Below, piece by piece: positions 8,701-18,939 of a DNA stretch of 64,000 nucleotides. The notes beneath the pieces were generated by a model. It did not search any database, was not told where the DNA came from, and worked only from the letters and a program-made list of their open reading frames with translations. Both the position numbers and the translations under genes were made by a program. This stretch comes from Natronosalvus caseinilyticus (GTDB lineage: Archaea > Halobacteriota > Halobacteria > Halobacteriales > Natrialbaceae): NCBI RefSeq assembly GCF_017357105.1, contig NZ_CP071596.1, forward strand, positions 3,844,001 through 3,908,000. Reading direction: 5' to 3'. How positions within the stretch are numbered: the first letter of the stretch is position 1; the number at the start of each line of letters is the position of its first letter.

Positions 8701-10557
8701 TCAGTAACTGCGAACCTTCGGCTCGTAGGTCTCGTCCGCACCCTCGAGGATCGTGGGCCGGTACCAGATCGATGGCTTGCCACCGTTCCAGGAGATCAGC
8801 GTGTGCTTGAGCCAGTTCTCGTCGTCGCGGACCTGGTTCTCGAGGCGCCAGTGGGCGCCGCGGAACTCGTTACGCACGAGCGCGCCCAGCGCGATCGTCT
8901 CGGCGACGTCGATCAGGTTGCGCGTCTCGTAGGTCATCTGCAGATCCGTGTTGAACGTCCGCGAGGGGTCCTCCACGTAGACATCCTGGTACATTTCCCG
9001 ACACTCCTTGATCGCCTTCAGGGCGCGTTTGAGCCCCTCCTCTTCGCGGAAAACGTTCACGTCCCGAGTCATCGCCTTCTGCAGCTTCGCGCGGATGTCG
9101 GCGTGTTTGACGCCGTCGTCGCGTCCCATCAGGTGCGCGACGCGGTCGCGTTCGGCCTCGACAGCGCGCTCGAGGAGACCGTCGGCGTCGGTCACCTGAC
9201 CGGAGCCGTCGGCGGCGACGTCCTCGTTCTCGCTGGTACCGGCGGGCTCGAGCCCCGCCTCGCCGGGCGTCACGGGGAGGTCGGCGTCGGTCTCGTCCTC
9301 GACGTCGTCGGCGTACCCCGTCTGGATCTCAGCTTCCCCGAGGTCTGCGCCGGCGGCGTGAGCGCCCGCGCGCTTGCCGAAGACGATGAGTTCGGGCAGC
9401 GCGTTCCCGCCTAAGCGGTTCGCGCCGTGGACGGAGACGCAGGCGCACTCTCCAGCAGCATAGAGACCGTCGATGCACGTCTGGCCGTTCTCGTCGGTCT
9501 CGATGCCGCCCATCTCGTAGTGCTGACCGGGCTTGACCGGCATCGGCTCGACGAGGCCGTCGACGCCCTCGAAGTCCTCTGCGAGGTGCAGAATATTCTC
9601 GAGGCGGTCGAGAATGCGCTCCTCGCCGAGGTGACGCATGTCGAGGTGAACGTACTCGTCGTTGACGCCACGGCCCTCGTTGACCTCGGTCAACTCGGCG
9701 CGGGAGACGACGTCGCGGCTCGCGAGTTCGCCGGCGTTGTTCGCGTAGCCGTGTTCGAACATGAACCGCTCGCCGTCTTCGTTGTACAGGATACCGCCCT
9801 CGCCGCGGACACCCTCGGAGATGAGGACGCCCGTGCTCGGGAGCGTCGTCGGGTGGAACTGGACGAACTCCATGTCCTCGAGCGGGACGCCCGCGCGGTA
9901 GGCGATCGCCTGGCCGTCGCCGGTACAGGAGACGGCGTTGGTGGTGTGATCGAACGCCTGACCGGGGCCGCCGGTCGCGAGGACGACGCCCTGGCGGGCC
10001 TTGAAGCCCTGAATCTCGCCGGACTGGACGTCGTAGGCGACGACGCCGTGACAGGTTCGGTCGTTCGGATCGGGTTCGTCGCTGACGGCGAGGTTCATCA
10101 CGAACCACTCGTCGTAGACCTGGATGCCGCGCTTGACGACCTGCTCGTACATCGTGTGGAGCAGGTGGTGGCCGGTCTCGGCGCCCGCGTAGGTCGTTCG
10201 CGGGAACGAGAGGCCGCCGAACGGCCGCTGGGAGACCGTGCCGTCGTCCTCGCGGGAGAAGGGCATCCCCCAGTGCTCGAGTTTAATCGTGTCCTCGGGG
10301 GCGTCTTTGGCGAGCGTTTCGATGGCGGGGGCGTCGCCCAGGTAGTCCGACCCCTTCATGGTGTCGTAGGCGTGGAGTTCCCAGTCGTCGCCCTCCCGGA
10401 GGGCGGCGTTGATGCCGCCCTCGGCGGCTCCGGTGTGACTGCGAACCGGGTGGAGTTTCGTGACCATGGCCACGTCCGCTCCCGCCTCGTGCGCTGCGAC
10501 CGCCGCTCGGAGGCCGGCACCGCCGGCGCCGACTACGATGACGTCGTGTTCGTACAT
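8701..10557 (-). CDS. sdhA: Succinate dehydrogenase flavoprotein subunit
   Basis: The 618-residue product is the FAD subunit of complex II, oxidising succinate to fumarate. It shows the Rossmann motif VVGAGGAGLRAAVAAHEAG, the covalent-FAD region SHTGAAEGGINAAL, the substrate loop QFHPTTLPSTGVLISEG and the C-terminal FAD site HGANRLGGNALPE. An acidic insertion of about 50 residues (around 410-460, including TSENEDVAADGSGQVTDADG) is the only unusual part, probably a surface adaptation to salt. It is the last gene of sdhCDBA, 7 nt after sdhB. Confidence 0.98.
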   Translation of the reverse strand: MYEHDVIVVGAGGAGLRAAVAAHEAGADVAMVTKLHPVRSHTGAAEGGINAALREGDDWELHAYDTMKGSDYLGDAPAIETLAKDAPEDTIKLEHWGMPFSREDDGTVSQRPFGGLSFPRTTYAGAETGHHLLHTMYEQVVKRGIQVYDEWFVMNLAVSDEPDPNDRTCHGVVAYDVQSGEIQGFKARQGVVLATGGPGQAFDHTTNAVSCTGDGQAIAYRAGVPLEDMEFVQFHPTTLPSTGVLISEGVRGEGGILYNEDGERFMFEHGYANNAGELASRDVVSRAELTEVNEGRGVNDEYVHLDMRHLGEERILDRLENILHLAEDFEGVDGLVEPMPVKPGQHYEMGGIETDENGQTCIDGLYAAGECACVSVHGANRLGGNALPELIVFGKRAGAHAAGADLGEAEIQTGYADDVEDETDADLPVTPGEAGLEPAGTSENEDVAADGSGQVTDADGLLERAVEAERDRVAHLMGRDDGVKHADIRAKLQKAMTRDVNVFREEEGLKRALKAIKECREMYQDVYVEDPSRTFNTDLQMTYETRNLIDVAETIALGALVRNEFRGAHWRLENQVRDDENWLKHTLISWNGGKPSIWYRPTILEGADETYEPKVRSY

Positions 10558-10564
10558 ATTTCAG

Positions 10565-11464
10565 TTACCAGAACTTTAGGTTCTTCTTGACCGCTTCACG
10601 CTTGAGCTCCTGAATGTGCTCGGTGAGCGGGATGTCCTTTGGGCACACCTCCGTACAGGAAAACTGGGTCTGACAGCGCCAGACGCCGTGTTCCTGCTCG
10701 AGGATGCGCAGTCGGTGCTCCTTGATCTCCTCGTCCTCGCGATCGTCCATCGCGAACTTGTAGGCCTTGTTGATGGCCGCGGGGCCGAGATACTGGTTGT
10801 CCCCGGCGGCGATGTTACACGAGGACATACACGCTGCACACCAGATACACCGGCTGGACATCTTGATCTTCTCGCGGTTCTCGCGAGTCTGGCGTTGTTC
10901 CTCGAGGTCGCCCTCGGGCAGGTCCTCCTGCTGGAAGTACGGCTCGACGGCGTGCATCTGCTCGTAGAAGTGCTCCATCTCGACGACCAGGTCCTTCACG
11001 ACCTCCTGGTGGGGGAGGGGTTCGACGCGAACCGGCTGCTCGAGCGCCGAGATTTGCGTCTTACACCCGAGACGCTGACGCCCGTTGACGAAGAAGGCGT
11101 CGGAGCCACAGACCGCCTGACGACAGGAGTGGCGGAACGTGAGCGAGGAGTCGAACTCGTCGCGCGCGTAGATGAGCGCGTCGAGGACGGTCATCCCCTT
11201 CGTGAAGGGGACGTGAAAGTCGTCGAAGCGCGGTTCCTGCTTGGCCTCGACTTCGGGGTCGTACCGGAATACTTTGAGGTGGACGGAATCCTCCTCGAAG
11301 TCTTCGGTCTCGGCGGCCCGCTCGCGGTCGACTCGCGCAGAGTCCTTGCGCTGGAGTCGCTGTTGTTGTGGCGAGGTCAGGCCGCTCATCTCCTGGTCGG
11401 CCGGTACCTCCTGCGTCTCCGGTTCGTCCGGTTGCTCCTGTTGTTCTTGTTGTTGTGTACTCAT
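10565..11464 (-). CDS. sdhB: Succinate dehydrogenase iron-sulfur subunit
   Basis: The 299-residue product carries electrons from SdhA to the membrane quinone site through three Fe-S clusters. The [2Fe-2S] ligands lie in SCRQAVCGSDAFFVNGRQRLGC. The C-terminal ferredoxin-like domain has CIWCAACMSSC and CQTQFSCTEVCPKDIPL, where the two further clusters sit. The N-terminal ~60 residues are an acidic, Gln-rich extension (TQQQEQQEQPDEPE) not found in bacterial SdhB. Only 1 nt separates it from the sdhD stop codon, so translation is probably coupled. Confidence 0.97.
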   Translation of the reverse strand: MSTQQQEQQEQPDEPETQEVPADQEMSGLTSPQQQRLQRKDSARVDRERAAETEDFEEDSVHLKVFRYDPEVEAKQEPRFDDFHVPFTKGMTVLDALIYARDEFDSSLTFRHSCRQAVCGSDAFFVNGRQRLGCKTQISALEQPVRVEPLPHQEVVKDLVVEMEHFYEQMHAVEPYFQQEDLPEGDLEEQRQTRENREKIKMSSRCIWCAACMSSCNIAAGDNQYLGPAAINKAYKFAMDDREDEEIKEHRLRILEQEHGVWRCQTQFSCTEVCPKDIPLTEHIQELKREAVKKNLKFW

Positions 11465-11465
11465 G

Positions 11466-11831
11466 TTACATGAACCCCCGCATGACGAGTGCGACCCAGA
11501 TACCCTGGGCGATCAGCGCGCCTCCGGCGATCACGAGGATCGCGAGGACGATCCGTTTCGACGTGCCGGTCAGTCCCTGGTTGACCAGCGCGTTGTAGAC
11601 GCCGTTGACGCCGTGGAACGTGGCCGTGATCAGGAACAGGACCATCGTGAGGAAGTAGCCGATGTCCGACATGCGCTGTTGGGTGCCGGCGAATTCAATC
11701 TCCCAGGCGTGGTTGACGAAGTGCAAGAGGAAGAAGTGAAAGGCTAACACGACGATCAGGAACGCCGCCGTGACGCGCTGGAGGAACCATGCAGTCCCGC
11801 CCGGCGCGAACGAGGAGTAGCGTTCCGCCAT
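11466..11831 (-). CDS. sdhD: Succinate dehydrogenase membrane anchor subunit
   Basis: The 121-residue product has three transmembrane helices (about 15-38, 58-80 and 92-118). An early QRVTAAFLIVVLAFHFFLLH helix and a TATFHGVNGVYNAL segment carry histidines suited to haem or quinone contact. This matches the small hydrophobic anchor of archaeal complex II. The start codon overlaps the sdhC stop (TAATG), placing it within the operon sdhC-sdhD-sdhB-sdhA. Confidence 0.93.
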   Translation of the reverse strand: MAERYSSFAPGGTAWFLQRVTAAFLIVVLAFHFFLLHFVNHAWEIEFAGTQQRMSDIGYFLTMVLFLITATFHGVNGVYNALVNQGLTGTSKRIVLAILVIAGGALIAQGIWVALVMRGFM

Positions 11832-12226
11832 TAGAAGCCCACCTCCGTCATGAACGTCGGGACGCTGGCGACCGTAATTGCACCCGTGAGGAGCAAGGAG
11901 AGGTAGAACGTCTTGTCCTGGGCCTCGAGGCCGACGCCCAGGTCGACCATCAGCAGGCGGATCCCGTTGAGGATGTGGAAGACGGCGACCGCCAGCAGGC
12001 CGACCTCGAGCAGTCGGACGAGGAACAGTGCTTCGAGTCCCTGGAGGGTGTTGTTGTACGCTTGTTCTCCCGAGATGGCGCTACTCAACACCGCGATGTG
12101 GGTAAACAGGTAGCCGATCAGGATCCACCCGGTAAACTTGTGGAAGATCCACGCCCACATCCCGGCCGAGAACTCCTTCCAGCGACCGAAGTCCTCGATG
12201 AGGCCGCGATTGTAAGACTGACTCAT
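11831..12226 (-). CDS. sdhC: Succinate dehydrogenase cytochrome b556 subunit
   Basis: The 131-residue product is the other complex II anchor. Three membrane segments occur at about 20-45, 65-92 and 105-128. [17 protein letters not shown] and [18 protein letters not shown] are the conserved SdhC signatures, the histidines being the likely haem b ligand and quinone-site residues. The ATG at 12226 ([13 protein letters not shown]) is chosen because the frame upstream is not SdhC-like. It is the first gene of the operon. Confidence 0.95.
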   Translation of the reverse strand: MSQSYNRGLIEDFGRWKEFSAGMWAWIFHKFTGWILIGYLFTHIAVLSSAISGEQAYNNTLQGLEALFLVRLLEVGLLAVAVFHILNGIRLLMVDLGVGLEAQDKTFYLSLLLTGAITVASVPTFMTEVGF

Positions 12227-12254
12227 GCGCTCATCTCGAGGGTTGGACCCTGGG

Positions 12255-12276
12255 GCTATAGAAGTTACTTTTATCC
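12255..12276 (-). promoter_or_regulatory. Probable promoter of the sdhCDBA operon
   Basis: On the minus strand GGATAAAAGT (12276-12267) and CTATAG (around 12260) lie 30-50 nt upstream of the sdhC ATG, in an otherwise GC-rich spacer. Either could serve as the TATA element, giving a very short leader. Confidence 0.45.
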
Positions 12277-12371
12277 TGCCGCGTCTGCCGCCGCTCACGG
12301 CGGGTCGCCTGGCGCCGTCCGTGCCGTGTCGGTCGAGAGGTCGAATACGTTCGGGTACACCCGAACGGCGG

Positions 12372-13451
12372 CTACTCGAGGGTCTCTAAGAACGGATCCT
12401 GTCGCTCGATTTCGCGCTCGAGGGCGTTCAAGATGGTGTCGTCCAGTTTGACGAGGTGACACAGCGGATTGCCGGGGTAGACCACCGGATTCTCCAGGAC
12501 ACCCACGAGCAGACCCGTAAACGGCGCCTCGACGGTGACGATGACGTCTTCTTCCTTGAACGGGTTGGTGATCGCACAGATAGTCTCCCCTTCCCGGACG
12601 AGGTCGCCACTCGAGTGTTTCATGTCGACGATGCCGCCGGCGTCGGCCCGGAGCCAGGTCTTCTCGCCCGCGTCGTCGATGATCACCCGCCAGCCGGGCC
12701 AGTGAACCGAGGAGTCGGGGTGGAGACCGAACTCCGCGAGCACGCTCGCGACGCCCGTGAGCGAGCGGTCGATGAGCTGTCGCTGGAAGCGGTGGGCCTC
12801 CCCCATCTCGACAGTGATCGTCGGGACGCCGGCGTCGGTCGCCTCCCGGCGGAGGGTACCGGACGGTCCCTGCCCGGCGATGATGACGTTCGAACTGAAC
12901 GCCTTCGCGAGCCGTTCGACGTCGGCGTCGTCGATATTCGCCCGCACGTGGAGCATGTTCGTTCGGCCGCGGGTCGAGGTGTGAAAGTCGATGCCGAGGT
13001 CGCAGGGCTCGATGAAGTTCGTGAAGATCCGGTGAGCCATCCGGCGCGCGCTGGTGCTGTCCTCCCGGCCGGGAAACGACCGGTTCAGGTCCCGGTCGTA
13101 GATCGGCAGGTACCGCTCTTGGGCCAGGAAGCCGGGGACGTTCATGACGGGGAGACAGATCAGCGTCCCGTGGAGGTCGGCGTGGTCCCAGTCGTGGGCC
13201 ACCTCGCGGACGACCTCGATGCCGTTCAGTTCGTCGCCGTGGGCCGCTGCGGACAGGAAGACCGTTGGCCCCGGGTGGGTGCCGTTGATGACCGTCACGG
13301 GGATGCGAACCGGGTCGCCGAGGTAGGTCTCGCTGATTCCGTACCGAATGTTCGCCGACTCGCCAGGGTCGACGCGCCCACCGTTGTAGGTGAACACTTC
13401 CTCGCCGGGCCCGCCATCGGCCGAACTTGAGTCGGCGCGATCCTCGCTCAT
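12372..13451 (-). CDS. Succinylglutamate desuccinylase/aspartoacylase family protein
   Basis: The 359-residue product is a zinc carboxypeptidase-like amidohydrolase of the AstE/AspA family. Zinc ligands are visible in [14 protein letters not shown] (His and Glu) and [11 protein letters not shown] (His). The catalytic Glu is likely in [12 protein letters not shown]. The C-terminal ~120 residues form the beta domain ([14 protein letters not shown] near the end). The family cleaves N-acyl amino acids; many haloarchaeal members are unassigned, so the substrate is open. The in-frame TTG at 13460 is rejected in favour of the ATG at 13451. It is the same-strand gene upstream of sdhC, separated by 145 nt that include the sdh promoter. 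Confidence 0.85.
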   Translation of the reverse strand: MSEDRADSSSADGGPGEEVFTYNGGRVDPGESANIRYGISETYLGDPVRIPVTVINGTHPGPTVFLSAAAHGDELNGIEVVREVAHDWDHADLHGTLICLPVMNVPGFLAQERYLPIYDRDLNRSFPGREDSTSARRMAHRIFTNFIEPCDLGIDFHTSTRGRTNMLHVRANIDDADVERLAKAFSSNVIIAGQGPSGTLRREATDAGVPTITVEMGEAHRFQRQLIDRSLTGVASVLAEFGLHPDSSVHWPGWRVIIDDAGEKTWLRADAGGIVDMKHSSGDLVREGETICAITNPFKEEDVIVTVEAPFTGLLVGVLENPVVYPGNPLCHLVKLDDTILNALEREIERQDPFLETLE

Positions 13452-13622
13452 AGTCGGCAAAAAGAGGGGGACTGGTAAAACTCATGTGACCTGCTTCCGC
13501 TCGCGGCGGTCTCCCGGTGGTCAGCCTTCGGTAAATCACCTTCGCGCGTCTTCCCATCTCGACACCTTCGCGCGCCGTCACTCGAGCAAGAAGTTTTCTG
13601 GGAGGGCGTGGTAGCAGCGGGT

Positions 13623-14372
13623 ATGGACCTACGCGAAGCCACGTCCGCGGACAGCGAGAGAATCCGGTCGGTCGCACAGCGCTCACTCGCCGAGTCCTAC
13701 ACCCACTTCCTCGACGACGAGACCATCGACGAGGCCGCCGGGAACTGGTACGGCGACGACCTCGAGGACGCGATCGAACGCGAACACGAGGTGTACGTCG
13801 TCGCGGAGGACGACGGCGAGACTGTAGGGTTCTCCCAGAGCGAACTCGTCGGCGAGAACCACAGTGTCGGGCGTATCGAGTGGATCCACGTCGATCCGGA
13901 CCACCGCGGGAGCGGAATCGGCCCGCGGCTCCTGGCTCGAACGCGCGAGACCCTCCTCGACGCCGGAGCGGAACAGATTCAGGGCGTCGTCCTGGAGGCG
14001 AACGAGGTCGGCAACGAGTTCTACGCCACCCACGGGTTCGATCGAGTCGGCTCCCGCGAACTCGAGGTCGGGGACGAGACCCACACCGAGAACGTCTACG
14101 TCGAGAGCGACCACGACGACGACGCGTGGCGCGCGCTCGAGACGATCGAGGACGACGGGCAGACGCGCTACGTGAGCTACGGTGAACCGGCGCGCGGATC
14201 GAAGGCGCCCTTCTACACGGTGTACGCGAACGAGGGGGCGAGCAAGCGCTACGGCTGGTTCTGTGGCAACTGTGACTCGCTGGACAACGCAATGGACTCG
14301 ATGGGACGAATCGTCTGTAACAGCTGTGACAACCGGCGGAAGGCGACGCGCTGGGACGCGTCGTACCTCTGA
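13623..14372 (+). CDS. GNAT acetyltransferase with C-terminal zinc ribbon (DUF5816)
   Basis: The 249-residue product is two domains. Residues 1-150 are a GNAT fold with motif A at IHVDPDHRGSGIGPRLLARTRE and the strand VLEANEVGNEFYATHGFDRVG. Residues about 185-249 are the haloarchaeal DUF5816 domain with a CxxC...CxxC zinc ribbon (FCGNCDSL, VCNSCDNRRK). This fusion is recurrent in haloarchaea; its substrate is unknown, though the ribbon suggests a protein or nucleic-acid partner. The ATG at 13623 (MDLREATSAD) begins exactly at the GNAT fold, so the 5-codon upstream extension is discarded. Confidence 0.86.
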   Translation: MDLREATSADSERIRSVAQRSLAESYTHFLDDETIDEAAGNWYGDDLEDAIEREHEVYVVAEDDGETVGFSQSELVGENHSVGRIEWIHVDPDHRGSGIGPRLLARTRETLLDAGAEQIQGVVLEANEVGNEFYATHGFDRVGSRELEVGDETHTENVYVESDHDDDAWRALETIEDDGQTRYVSYGEPARGSKAPFYTVYANEGASKRYGWFCGNCDSLDNAMDSMGRIVCNSCDNRRKATRWDASYL

Positions 14373-14567
14373 TCGAGTCCGCGTTTTCGTTCCCGCTCTG
14401 GTTCTGCCCCTCATTCTGACTCTCGCTCTCACTCTCGTTCTGGCTCGAGTACAGCCGTCGTCGTGTATCCCGGCGACCGACCGCCGAGTATTCCAGTCAC
14501 CGATCGCCGTCTTTCACCCCAACCAGACGGTCCGGTCGCGACTTCACGCCACTTCGAGATGTTTCGG

Positions 14568-17500
14568 TTACCCTTCGGCCTGTCCCTCGTTCGAGAACAG
14601 CGACTCGAGCACTTTCCGTTCGGCCTTTCGGAGGTGTTGATGAAAGGTCGGGGCCGCTACGTCCAGCGACGCTGCGACGTCTTCGCCCGACGATTCGCGC
14701 GGCCACTCGAAGTAGCCCGCGTGGTAGGCGGCATCTAAGGCGGCGCGCTGTCGGTCGGTGAGGTCCGCGACGAGCCGGCGCCGGATACGCTGTGGGTCGT
14801 CGTGCGATCGAGTAATCTGTCGCCTTCTAACCATTTCGACGTTCGGGTAGGACGCCTCGACGGCGTCGATCACCCGACGCACGTCGACGGTCGGGGCCAG
14901 GTGGATCGTCATCCGAAAGTCGCCGTCTTCGATGACGACCCCCTCGACGACGCCGCCGAGGGAAGCGATCACTGAGAGCACCGGTGGGCTGGACAGGCGG
15001 AGCACGAATCCCGTTGGAGAACTCGCCGAGCGGAAAGTTACGTCGTCCCAGTGGGGGAGGGCTTCGGTGAGGCTGGTCACGGCGTCGACCGCGTCCGACG
15101 TCGCGGTACCGTAGACGAGGTACTCGTCGTCTTCGATCTGAACCGCCTGGTCGAGCGTGATCGTTCCCGCCGTCTCGACGGGTGCGTCGACCGTCGCGAA
15201 GATGTCCTGAATCCGGAACTCGAGTTCGACGAGTTCGTCGCTCATGAGCGCCTGTTTCCGATCGGCAGCGGCAATCGCATGACCGACGATCTCGCCGAGT
15301 TGCTCGATCAGCGCCGCTTCCTGGCCCTCGAACGCATGTGGGCGTTCGGCGTAGACGTTGAGGATCCCGTAGATCGTCCCCTGGTTCGAGACCGGGATTG
15401 CCGCCGACGACCGGAAGTCGTAGCGCTCGACCGAGTTTCGCCAGGGCTCGTATCGGGGATCGGATTCGATATCTCGCATCGTCTGTACGTCGCCCGTTCG
15501 GAGGGCACGGCCGGTGGGCCCCTCGCTCCGGGTGTCTTTCGGATCGACGGAGATGACGATGTCGTCGAGGTAGCCCTCGACCCCGGCTTCGGTCCGCACG
15601 GAGACGGTCTGATTGGCGTCGACGTCGCCGATCCAGGCGAACCGGTACGAATCGGACGCGGCGAGGCGCTCACAGACCGTCGTCTCGATCTCGTCACGCG
15701 TCGACTGGTCGATGACGGCGTCCGTGATCTCCCTGACGACCTCGTTCAGACTGTTCAGCGCCTCGAGCTGGTCGCGCTGGCGCTTTCGCTCCGTGACGTC
15801 CTGGGACATCGCCATGGCCGCGAACACGTCGCCGTCGTCGTCTCGGACCGGAGCGAAGAAAAACTGGTAGACGCGGTCGTCGATCGTCTCCTCGAACGTG
15901 GAGCGTTCGCCCGCGAGTGCGGCCTCGTAGCGAGGGACGACGACCTCGGCGATCTGCTCGGGAAGTGCGTCCTCGAGCAGCGCTCCTTCGAGGTCCGCTC
16001 TGGTCACGTCCGTCGATCCTTCCGGCGTCCCACCGAAGGTGACGTAGCGGCGGTCCTGGTCGACGAGGGCGACGGCGCCGTTGGGGAAGTGATCGGCGAT
16101 CGTCCGGTAGCGACGGCGCACTTCCTCCAATTCCCGTTCGCGCTCGACGCGCTCGCTGACGTCTCGAACGGTTCCGACGCGCCCCGTCGAACCGTCGTCG
16201 AACTCGAAGACCTCGAATCGACTCTCGACGATCACCGAGGTACCGTCGGCCCGGTGAACGTCCTCCTCGAGGACGGCGAACTCCCGGTTGCCCGACTCGA
16301 GTTCAGCCTGCTTCTCGTCTGCCAGGTCGACGAACTCCGAACTGAAGACGGTTTCGGCGGGTTCTCCGACGAGATCTGATCGATCGTACCCTGCCATCGA
16401 CGCGAAGCCGTCGTTCACCATCGTAAACCGGCGATCGTCGTCGAGGATGTAGACGCCATCGTCGATCGTTTCGACGGCGCGTTCGTACCGCTCGAGTTCC
16501 CGCTCGCGCTCCTTTCGATCCGTGACGTCGGCGACGACGCCGACCGCGCGAACCGGGTCGCCGTCGTCGAAGAAAAATTCGCCGCGAGCCCCGATCCAGC
16601 GCCGTTCGTCGTCCGCACCGAGGATGCGACACTCGAACGACCACTCGCCGCTCTCGAACGCGGCCTCGAACTGTCGTTCGACGCGGTCGCGGTCGGCCGG
16701 ATGAACGTGCTCGAGGAACCGCTCGAAGCTCCAGTCGTCGACGGGCTCTTCGTAGCCGAAGATGCGGTCGTGGTGAGGCGATCGTCCGGGGACGTCCTCG
16801 GTCTGCAGGTCGAGTTCCCAGACGCCCAGCTCGCCGGCCTCGAGCGCGAGACGGAGGCGTTCTTCGCTGTCACGGAGCGCCGTTTCGGCCGCCTTTCGCT
16901 CCGTGATGTCCTGGAAGTAGATCGACAGTCCCGATTCGGACGGGTAGACGACGTCGCGGTACCACGCATCGTGTGGCGGAGACGGTCCCGTCTTCGAGCA
17001 GTGGCGTAGCCGTGACCGAAATCCACCAGCGCGTTCCGTCCGAGTCCTCGCGCGTCACGAGGCGATCCGAAACCGGTTCGCCGGTCTCGACCGCCCGCGA
17101 TACCGGATTATCTGTGGCCGTAAGCGGATTTCCGTCGACGCCCGCGACGTCGAAGTCGTCGACGGTAAGTTTCGAGACCTCGGTCGTCTCGACGTCGAGG
17201 TGGGTTCTCGCTCGAGTGTTGATCCGTTCGACCGTCCCGTCCGCTCGAGCGACCGCGAGGCCGACCGGCGCCGTCTCGAGGAGTCGTTCCGTGAGGTCTC
17301 GTTCCTGGCGCAGTTCTCGTTCACGCTCGCGACGGTCGGTGATGTCGTGGACGATCGCCGCGTACCCCCGGAGCGAGCCATCTTCCCGGATAGCCTCGAG
17401 TTTGACTGCCGCCCAGAATCGCGTTCCGTCCGCACGGACGCGCCAGCCCTCGTCCCGAATCAAGCCGCGTTCGAACGCCCGCTCCAGGTGACGCTCTGGA

Positions 17501-17934
17501 ACGCCCGCTTCCCGGTCGTCGTCGGTGTGGAGTACCGAGAGGGGGTCGCCGATGATCGCGTCGGATTCGTAGCCGAGGGTACGTTCGGCGCCCGACGTCC
17601 AGAACCGGACCGCGCCGTCGGCGTCGAGCGCGAAGACGGCGGGTTCCTCGACCGACTCGAGGAGCGTCTCGATCGCGCCAGGGCTATTCGGCCAGTCCAT
17701 GGGCGGCTCGTCGGTGGCAGACGGCCGCGTCGGTCGCCACCACACACGAGCGTTCGCACCGACCTTCTTCGTCTCGAGGTGGTCTCGCTCTACGAGCCGT
17801 TCGAGTCTGGCGTACGTACTTCGCCGACCGAGATCGAGCGCTGCGGCGACCTCGGGGGTCGTCCATGGCTCGCCCGACCCATCAAAGACGGCGAGCGTCT
17901 CGCGAAGGCTGTCGGTCAGCGGCTTCGGCTGCAT
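14568..17934 (-). pseudogene. Bacterio-opsin-activator-type PAS/GAF/HTH_10 regulator split by a one-base frameshift
   Basis: Two minus-strand frames together make one protein. The upstream frame (start ATG 17934, MQPKPLTDSLRET) encodes a winged helix (residues about 1-65) and two PAS domains, then shifts frame near 16971-16985. The downstream frame resumes DAWYRDVVYPSESG..YFQDITERK and continues through further PAS domains, a GAF domain, a BAT domain and a C-terminal HTH_10 (LTDRQRAALDAAYHAGYFEW). Removing one base gives 1,121 residues. There is no histidine-kinase domain, so this is a sensory transcription factor rather than a kinase. Either the gene is broken or the base is an assembly error. 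The downstream part alone has an open frame from ATG 16421 to 14568 (617 residues). Confidence 0.85.
16971..16985 (-). other. Frameshift site in the BAT-type regulator
   Basis: On the minus strand the upstream frame reads DGTVSATRC and then loses PAS homology, ending at 16870. The next frame reads DAWYRDVVYP with full PAS character from 16970 onward. One surplus base in TCCGCCACACGATG explains the change. No slippery homopolymer is present. Confidence 0.8.
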
Positions 17935-18179
17935 GCAACCGGTTACCAGCGTGACGTGCATCAATGTTCCGTCGATGGAGTCCCCCACGTCACCGGCAAG
18001 CAATTGCGGGGAGTGGCGCTTCCGACTGTAACGTTCACGTCGAAAAGAAAGACGTGACTCGCGCCGCCGGAATCGAGGCCGACCGGAGCCTAATCACTTC
18101 TAGTGTGTCCTTACAGCCGTCGGTGCCGTTTGCCCGGTACGTGCTGGCAACTGCGCTGCTGGCCGGCTGGAGCGAATCA

Positions 18180-18530
18180 ATGTCACAGCCAAATATGATG
18201 GACGAACGTGCGCGCTCGATCGATCTCACCACGAGCGATCGCCATCGATTGCTTGCCGACGACCGACGACGACTAGTGCTCGACATTCTCGCTGGAACGA
18301 CTACGCCAGTCGATCTCGAGGAGTTGGCCGCCGGTGTTGCCGCTCGCGAGGAAGGAGTCGACACACCCGACGAGGAGGGCGCCGACCGCGTTGCGACTAC
18401 CCTTCACCACCATCACCTCCCCAAGATGGCCGATATGCACGTACTTGAGTACGATTCGGAGACGAACGTGATCGCCCCCTCCGGCGTCGCGCTCGAGGAC
18501 GTCCGCCCCGACTATTTCGACTCAGCGTAA
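18180..18530 (+). CDS. DUF7344 family winged-helix-like protein
   Basis: The 116-residue product contains the haloarchaeal DUF7344 domain: LLADDRRRLVLDILAG followed by a second helix pair (VDLEELAAGVAARE) and a LHHHHLPKMADMHVLEYD wing. These proteins look like small winged-helix transcription factors and are usually multicopy. The ATG at 18180 (MSQPNMMDERARSID) is chosen; two further Met codons at 18195 and 18198 are possible. It is divergent from the broken PAS/BAT regulator gene (245 nt between starts), so the two could share a control region. Confidence 0.78.
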   Translation: MSQPNMMDERARSIDLTTSDRHRLLADDRRRLVLDILAGTTTPVDLEELAAGVAAREEGVDTPDEEGADRVATTLHHHHLPKMADMHVLEYDSETNVIAPSGVALEDVRPDYFDSA

Positions 18531-18875
18531 TCGGCCCGCGTTCTCGCGTCGTCAGGGACGATCAGCCGCTGGACGGTCGTCAGCTCGTCGACGTCACGAG
18601 TAGGATCCGCTTACTGGCCACCGTTTGGAGTTGAGCGTCGGTTTCGAGTCCCAACCGACGGCCAGAGGCGTTCTCGAACCCCCGGCGGTAGCCCGTTCGT
18701 TCGAAGGCGAACGGACCGCATTACAAACCACCGTCCAGGCATTGGACTCGAGCGACCGGTGGGTTCGGCGCCGGCTGTCGACCGGTGGGCCGCCTCGTAT
18801 CAGCGACCGTCGATCCCCGCGAACCACGATCGATCAGTCGCACGGACGACAGGCGCCCCGCGACGCCGCCGTCTC
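18531..18875. other. Intergenic DNA without a recognised gene
   Basis: An open frame in phase with the flippase extends back to 18625, but its translation is serine/arginine/proline-rich and unrelated to membrane transporters. I see no RNA gene or repeat here apart from the tandem duplication at 18876-18939. Confidence 0.5.
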
Positions 18876-18939
18876 CCACCCGCTGTCACGACACCCACAC
18901 ATTGCCTCCACCCACTGTTACGACACCCACACAATGAGT
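18876..18939. repeat. 32-bp tandem duplication overlapping the flippase start codon
   Basis: CCACCCGCTGTCACGACACC... (18876-18907) is followed at once by CCACCCACTGTTACGACACC... (18908-18939). Over the first 29 positions the copies differ at three. The second copy contains the ATG at 18934; the first has TTG at the matching position. Confidence 0.8.

Noticed and set aside
12295-14292. A 665-codon minus-strand frame
   Set aside because: Arginine/proline/serine-rich shadow overlapping the desuccinylase-family gene in another frame and the opposite strand of the GNAT gene. No recognisable motif.
16415-17026. A 203-codon minus-strand frame across the frameshift of the PAS/BAT gene
   Set aside because: Serine/arginine-rich third-frame shadow; PAS homology is in the two other frames.
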